A stretch of DNA of 64,000 nt from Solirubrobacteraceae bacterium (GTDB lineage Bacteria > Actinomycetota > Thermoleophilia > Solirubrobacterales > Solirubrobacteraceae): the NCBI GenBank assembly GCA_023230855.1, contig JALNWQ010000007.1, forward strand, positions 1 to 64,000. The letters are read 5' to 3'. Below the pieces are notes generated by a model that ran no database searches, had not been told where the DNA came from, and saw only the letters and a list, made by a program, of their open reading frames with translations. Of this stretch, positions 61,696-64,000 are shown piece after piece (position 1 is the stretch's first letter; each line of letters opens with the position of its first letter). A program made the translations under genes and the position numbers.

Positions 61696-63204
61696 CTAGC
61701 GGGGGGCGAGGCGCCGCAGACGGTCCGCGGCGGTGGCGCAGTCCTCGGCGGTGGGGACCAGGGCGACGCGGACGTGACCCGCGCCCTCCGGCCCGAAGAA
61801 CGAGCCCGGGGCCACCACGAGGCCCGCGCCGACGAGCAGTCGGGCGGCGAGGCCGACGTCGTCGGCAGGCGAGCTCGACGCGTGGGCGACATCGGCGGGC
61901 GACCTCGACGCGCCGGCGTCGGCGGCGGGCGACCTCGACGCGCCGGCGTCGGCGGCGGGCGACCCGGGCGCGCCGCCGGCGGCGAGGGCGGGCGAGCCGG
62001 GCGCACCGGTGTCGTGGCGTGAGCCAGGTGCGGCGCCCCCGGCAGACGACGGCGGTCGAGGCGCATCGGCGAGCACCGCGTGGATCGTCGCCTCCAGCTC
62101 CGCATCCGGGGACGCGGCCAGCCGCTCGCGCCAATCGCCGGGGGCGGCGAGCCACCGGAAGAACGACCCATCGCCGCCGACGCTCCGCAGGCCCACCGCG
62201 TCGAGGCCCGGTTGGAGCAGGGCGAGCTTGTCCCGATACCGGGCCCGCACCTCGTCGACGTGGGCCTCGTCGCTCCACGCGGCGATCGCGGCGCGCTGGA
62301 CGAACCGCTGGGGCGCGGTGCCGACGCTCGGACGGAAGCGCTTGAGGTCGGCGACGAGGGACGGATCACCGGCGACGAACCCCGACCGGTACCCCGGCAT
62401 CGACGAGCGCTTCGACAACGTGTTGACGACGAGGATCCCCGCGAGCGCCTCATCCCGCACCGTCGCCGCGGCGTCGGCGGAGAGCCCCCCGGGGGGCACG
62501 TCGTCGAGGGCGACCTCCAACGCCGACGCCGGCGGATCGCCTGCGAACCACAGCTCGCTGTACGCCTCGTCGCTCGCCAGGACCACCCCGTGCTCGCGAC
62601 AGCGCGCGACCGCGTCGCGCAACCAACCCCGGTCCGCCACGGCGGCGGTCGGGTTGCCGGGGGAGTTCGTCCACAGCAGCGCCAACCTCGACCACTGCTC
62701 CGGGGCGATCGCGTCCAGGTCGGGAAGGTAGCCGTGCTCCGCGCGCAACGGCAACGGCAGGACCTCGGCCCCGGCGTGCCGGGCGCCGCGCTCGTACACC
62801 GGGTAGCCGGGGCGGGGGACGCCGACCAGGTCACGGCCCCCGTCGCGGTCCACCAGCAGCTGGGCGAGCGAGAACACCAGCTCCTTCGACCCCAACGTCG
62901 GCACGACGTGCCGATCCGGGTCCAGACGCACCCCGAACCGTCGCGCGCACCAGTCGGCGATCGCCACGCGCAGCTCCGGCAACCCCACCGCCAACGGGTA
63001 CGACGACACCGGCTCCGCCTCCACCGCGTCGACCAACGCACGACGGATGAACGCCGGCGTCTCCTCGCGCGGCTCGCCCGCGCCCAGATCGACGAGCGCG
63101 AGGTCCGGCCGGGCCTCGGTCACGATGCGGCGCGCCTCCGTCAACCGCTGGAACGGGTAGACGCCCGACGCCCGGACGAGCGGATTGCGGGACCACGCCG
63201 TCAT
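61696..63204 (-). CDS. dapC: Succinyldiaminopimelate aminotransferase (DapC-like, class I/II)
   Basis: This 502-aa PLP enzyme is probably the transaminase between DapD and DapE. YPFQRLTEARR, SSYPLAVGLPELRVAIADWC, LLWTNSPGNPTAA, ASDEAYSELWFAG and the Lys site VVNTLSKRSSMPGYRSGF are present. Near residues 380-451 a low-complexity insertion of about 70 residues, with two exact 30-bp DNA repeats (10-residue unit SPAADAGASR), interrupts the C-terminal domain before VVAPGSFFGPEGAGHVRVAL. It overlaps the dapE stop by ATGA on the minus strand. Family members are normally near 370-400 aa, so the insertion explains the excess length. Confidence 0.85.
   Translation of the reverse strand: MTAWSRNPLVRASGVYPFQRLTEARRIVTEARPDLALVDLGAGEPREETPAFIRRALVDAVEAEPVSSYPLAVGLPELRVAIADWCARRFGVRLDPDRHVVPTLGSKELVFSLAQLLVDRDGGRDLVGVPRPGYPVYERGARHAGAEVLPLPLRAEHGYLPDLDAIAPEQWSRLALLWTNSPGNPTAAVADRGWLRDAVARCREHGVVLASDEAYSELWFAGDPPASALEVALDDVPPGGLSADAAATVRDEALAGILVVNTLSKRSSMPGYRSGFVAGDPSLVADLKRFRPSVGTAPQRFVQRAAIAAWSDEAHVDEVRARYRDKLALLQPGLDAVGLRSVGGDGSFFRWLAAPGDWRERLAASPDAELEATIHAVLADAPRPPSSAGGAAPGSRHDTGAPGSPALAAGGAPGSPAADAGASRSPAADAGASRSPADVAHASSSPADDVGLAARLLVGAGLVVAPGSFFGPEGAGHVRVALVPTAEDCATAADRLRRLAPR
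61868..62000 (-). repeat. 30-bp tandem repeats in dapC insertion
   Basis: Two exact and several degenerate copies of a 30-bp unit (GGCGGGCGACCTCGACGCGC and following bases) encode the SPAADAGASR repeats of the DapC insertion. Confidence 0.75.
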
Positions 63205-64000
63205 CGGTCGGCCCCTTGCGCGCCGTCGCGGACGAGCGTCGCCAGCGTCTCGTAGGCCTCGACGAGCGCCGCCACCGCGACCTGCTCGTCGCGCTTGTGC
63301 GCCCACCGCGGGTCGCCCGGTCCGTAGTTCACCGCCGCGACGTCCCGCAGGCCGAACTCCGCGACCGGGGTCCACGCCTGCTTGGGGGTCAGCTCGCGGC
63401 CCGACAGGTCGATCAACGTCCGCGCCAACGGGCCGTCGACCGACACGAGTCCCGACGGGGCGTTCCCGATGACGTCCAGCGTCGTGCCGGGACGATCGGT
63501 CCACCCGCGCAACCGGGCCTCGGCCTCGGCGGGTGGCAGTCCCGGCGGGTACCGGTAGTTCACGTGGGCCGCCACCCGGTCGGGCACGACGTTGTCGGCC
63601 ACGCCACCGGAGATCCGCGTCACCGACACGCACTCCGCGTACTCCAGCCCACCGAACGCGTGCCGGACGATCGGCACGCGGGCGAGCTCGGCGATGCCCT
63701 CCGCCGCACGGTGGATCGCGTTGTCTCCGTGCCACGGCCGGGCGCTGTGCGCCGCCACGCCCGAGAACGACCACGTCGCGTTGAGGTTGCCCAGGCAGCC
63801 GCCCTGCACCCCGCAGGCGGTCGGCTCCATGACCACCACGAGATCCGTGGTGGTCAGGCCCGGACGGCGCTCCAGCAGCGGGGTCAACGCGGTGTCGACG
63901 AACGGCAGCTCCTCGCGACCGAACAGCACGACGCCCAGGTCGCACGCCCGGTCCGGGTCGGCGTGGGCCCCGTCGAGCAGCAACTGCAGCATCACCGCGT
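63201..64000 (-). CDS. dapE: Succinyl-diaminopimelate desuccinylase, 5' part missing
   Basis: The last 266 codons are visible; the gene continues beyond position 64000. This is an M20 metallopeptidase: LVVVMEPTACGVQGGCLGNL, the dimerisation domain (WSFSGVAAHSARPWHGDNAI, VADNVVPDRVAAHVNYRYPP) and the final metal-ligand region FGLRDVAAVNYGPGDPRWAH. It removes the succinyl group to yield LL-diaminopimelate. It overlaps dapC by ATGA. Confidence 0.92.
   Translation of the reverse strand, partial: AVMLQLLLDGAHADPDRACDLGVVLFGREELPFVDTALTPLLERRPGLTTTDLVVVMEPTACGVQGGCLGNLNATWSFSGVAAHSARPWHGDNAIHRAAEGIAELARVPIVRHAFGGLEYAECVSVTRISGGVADNVVPDRVAAHVNYRYPPGLPPAEAEARLRGWTDRPGTTLDVIGNAPSGLVSVDGPLARTLIDLSGRELTPKQAWTPVAEFGLRDVAAVNYGPGDPRWAHKRDEQVAVAALVEAYETLATLVRDGAQGADR

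Overview
The window is very GC-rich DNA (by eye above 70 percent) from the chromosome of an actinobacterium. Evidence for this: an MihF-type integration host factor gene sits next to gmk, rpoZ and coaBC; GTG start codons are frequent; and at least 15 genes have a TANNNT -10 box 6-10 nt before the start codon, as in leaderless transcripts. The mix of DUF2330, FIST, a GT-C-like membrane protein and the dap genes suggests a deep-branching lineage such as Thermoleophilia (Solirubrobacterales), but I cannot prove this from the window.

Positions 1-6436 are the right end of an integrated mobile element; its left end lies outside the window. Its genes all lie on the + strand and most are joined by ATGA or GTGA overlaps: a sigma-region-4-like protein, a DUF3987-like replication ATPase, an excisionase-like HTH protein, a ribbon-helix-helix protein, several small unknown proteins and a tyrosine integrase. 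The integrase abuts the 3' end of a tRNA-Arg(CCG) gene, the probable attachment site. The replication gene holds a 28-nt imperfect inverted repeat, and a 14-bp ribosome-binding box occurs twice in the element.

Positions 6598-29493 are housekeeping genes. They comprise rnz; the pyrimidine operon pyrR-pyrB-pyrC-carA-carB-pyrD, with a PyrR-binding loop before pyrR; mihF-gmk-rpoZ-coaBC; the translation operon rimP-nusA-rnpM-infB-rbfA-nrnA-truB-ribF, with an intrinsic terminator immediately before rimP; then rpsO, a peroxiredoxin and a DsbA-like protein. NusA has a C-terminal extension with a Cys3His motif.

Positions 29605-47320 hold a DUF2330 protein, pnp, an M16 protease, a hybrid histidine kinase followed by a broken REC-GGDEF gene, a large membrane protein, dapB, recD2, dapA, RNase J and a two-component system.

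Positions 47451-64000 hold ftsK, a RodZ-like gene, cinA, recA (with a LexA-type box), recX, miaB, an SDR, a FIST protein, miaA, dapF, dapD, an HTH regulator, dapC and partial dapE. Together the window encodes DapA, B, D, C, E and F, the succinylase route from aspartate semialdehyde to diaminopimelate. The DapF homologue has serine at both catalytic cysteine positions. No single cassette looks like a new defence or biosynthetic system; the novelty lies in the element's nucleotide features, the altered DapF, the extended NusA and the initiation signals.
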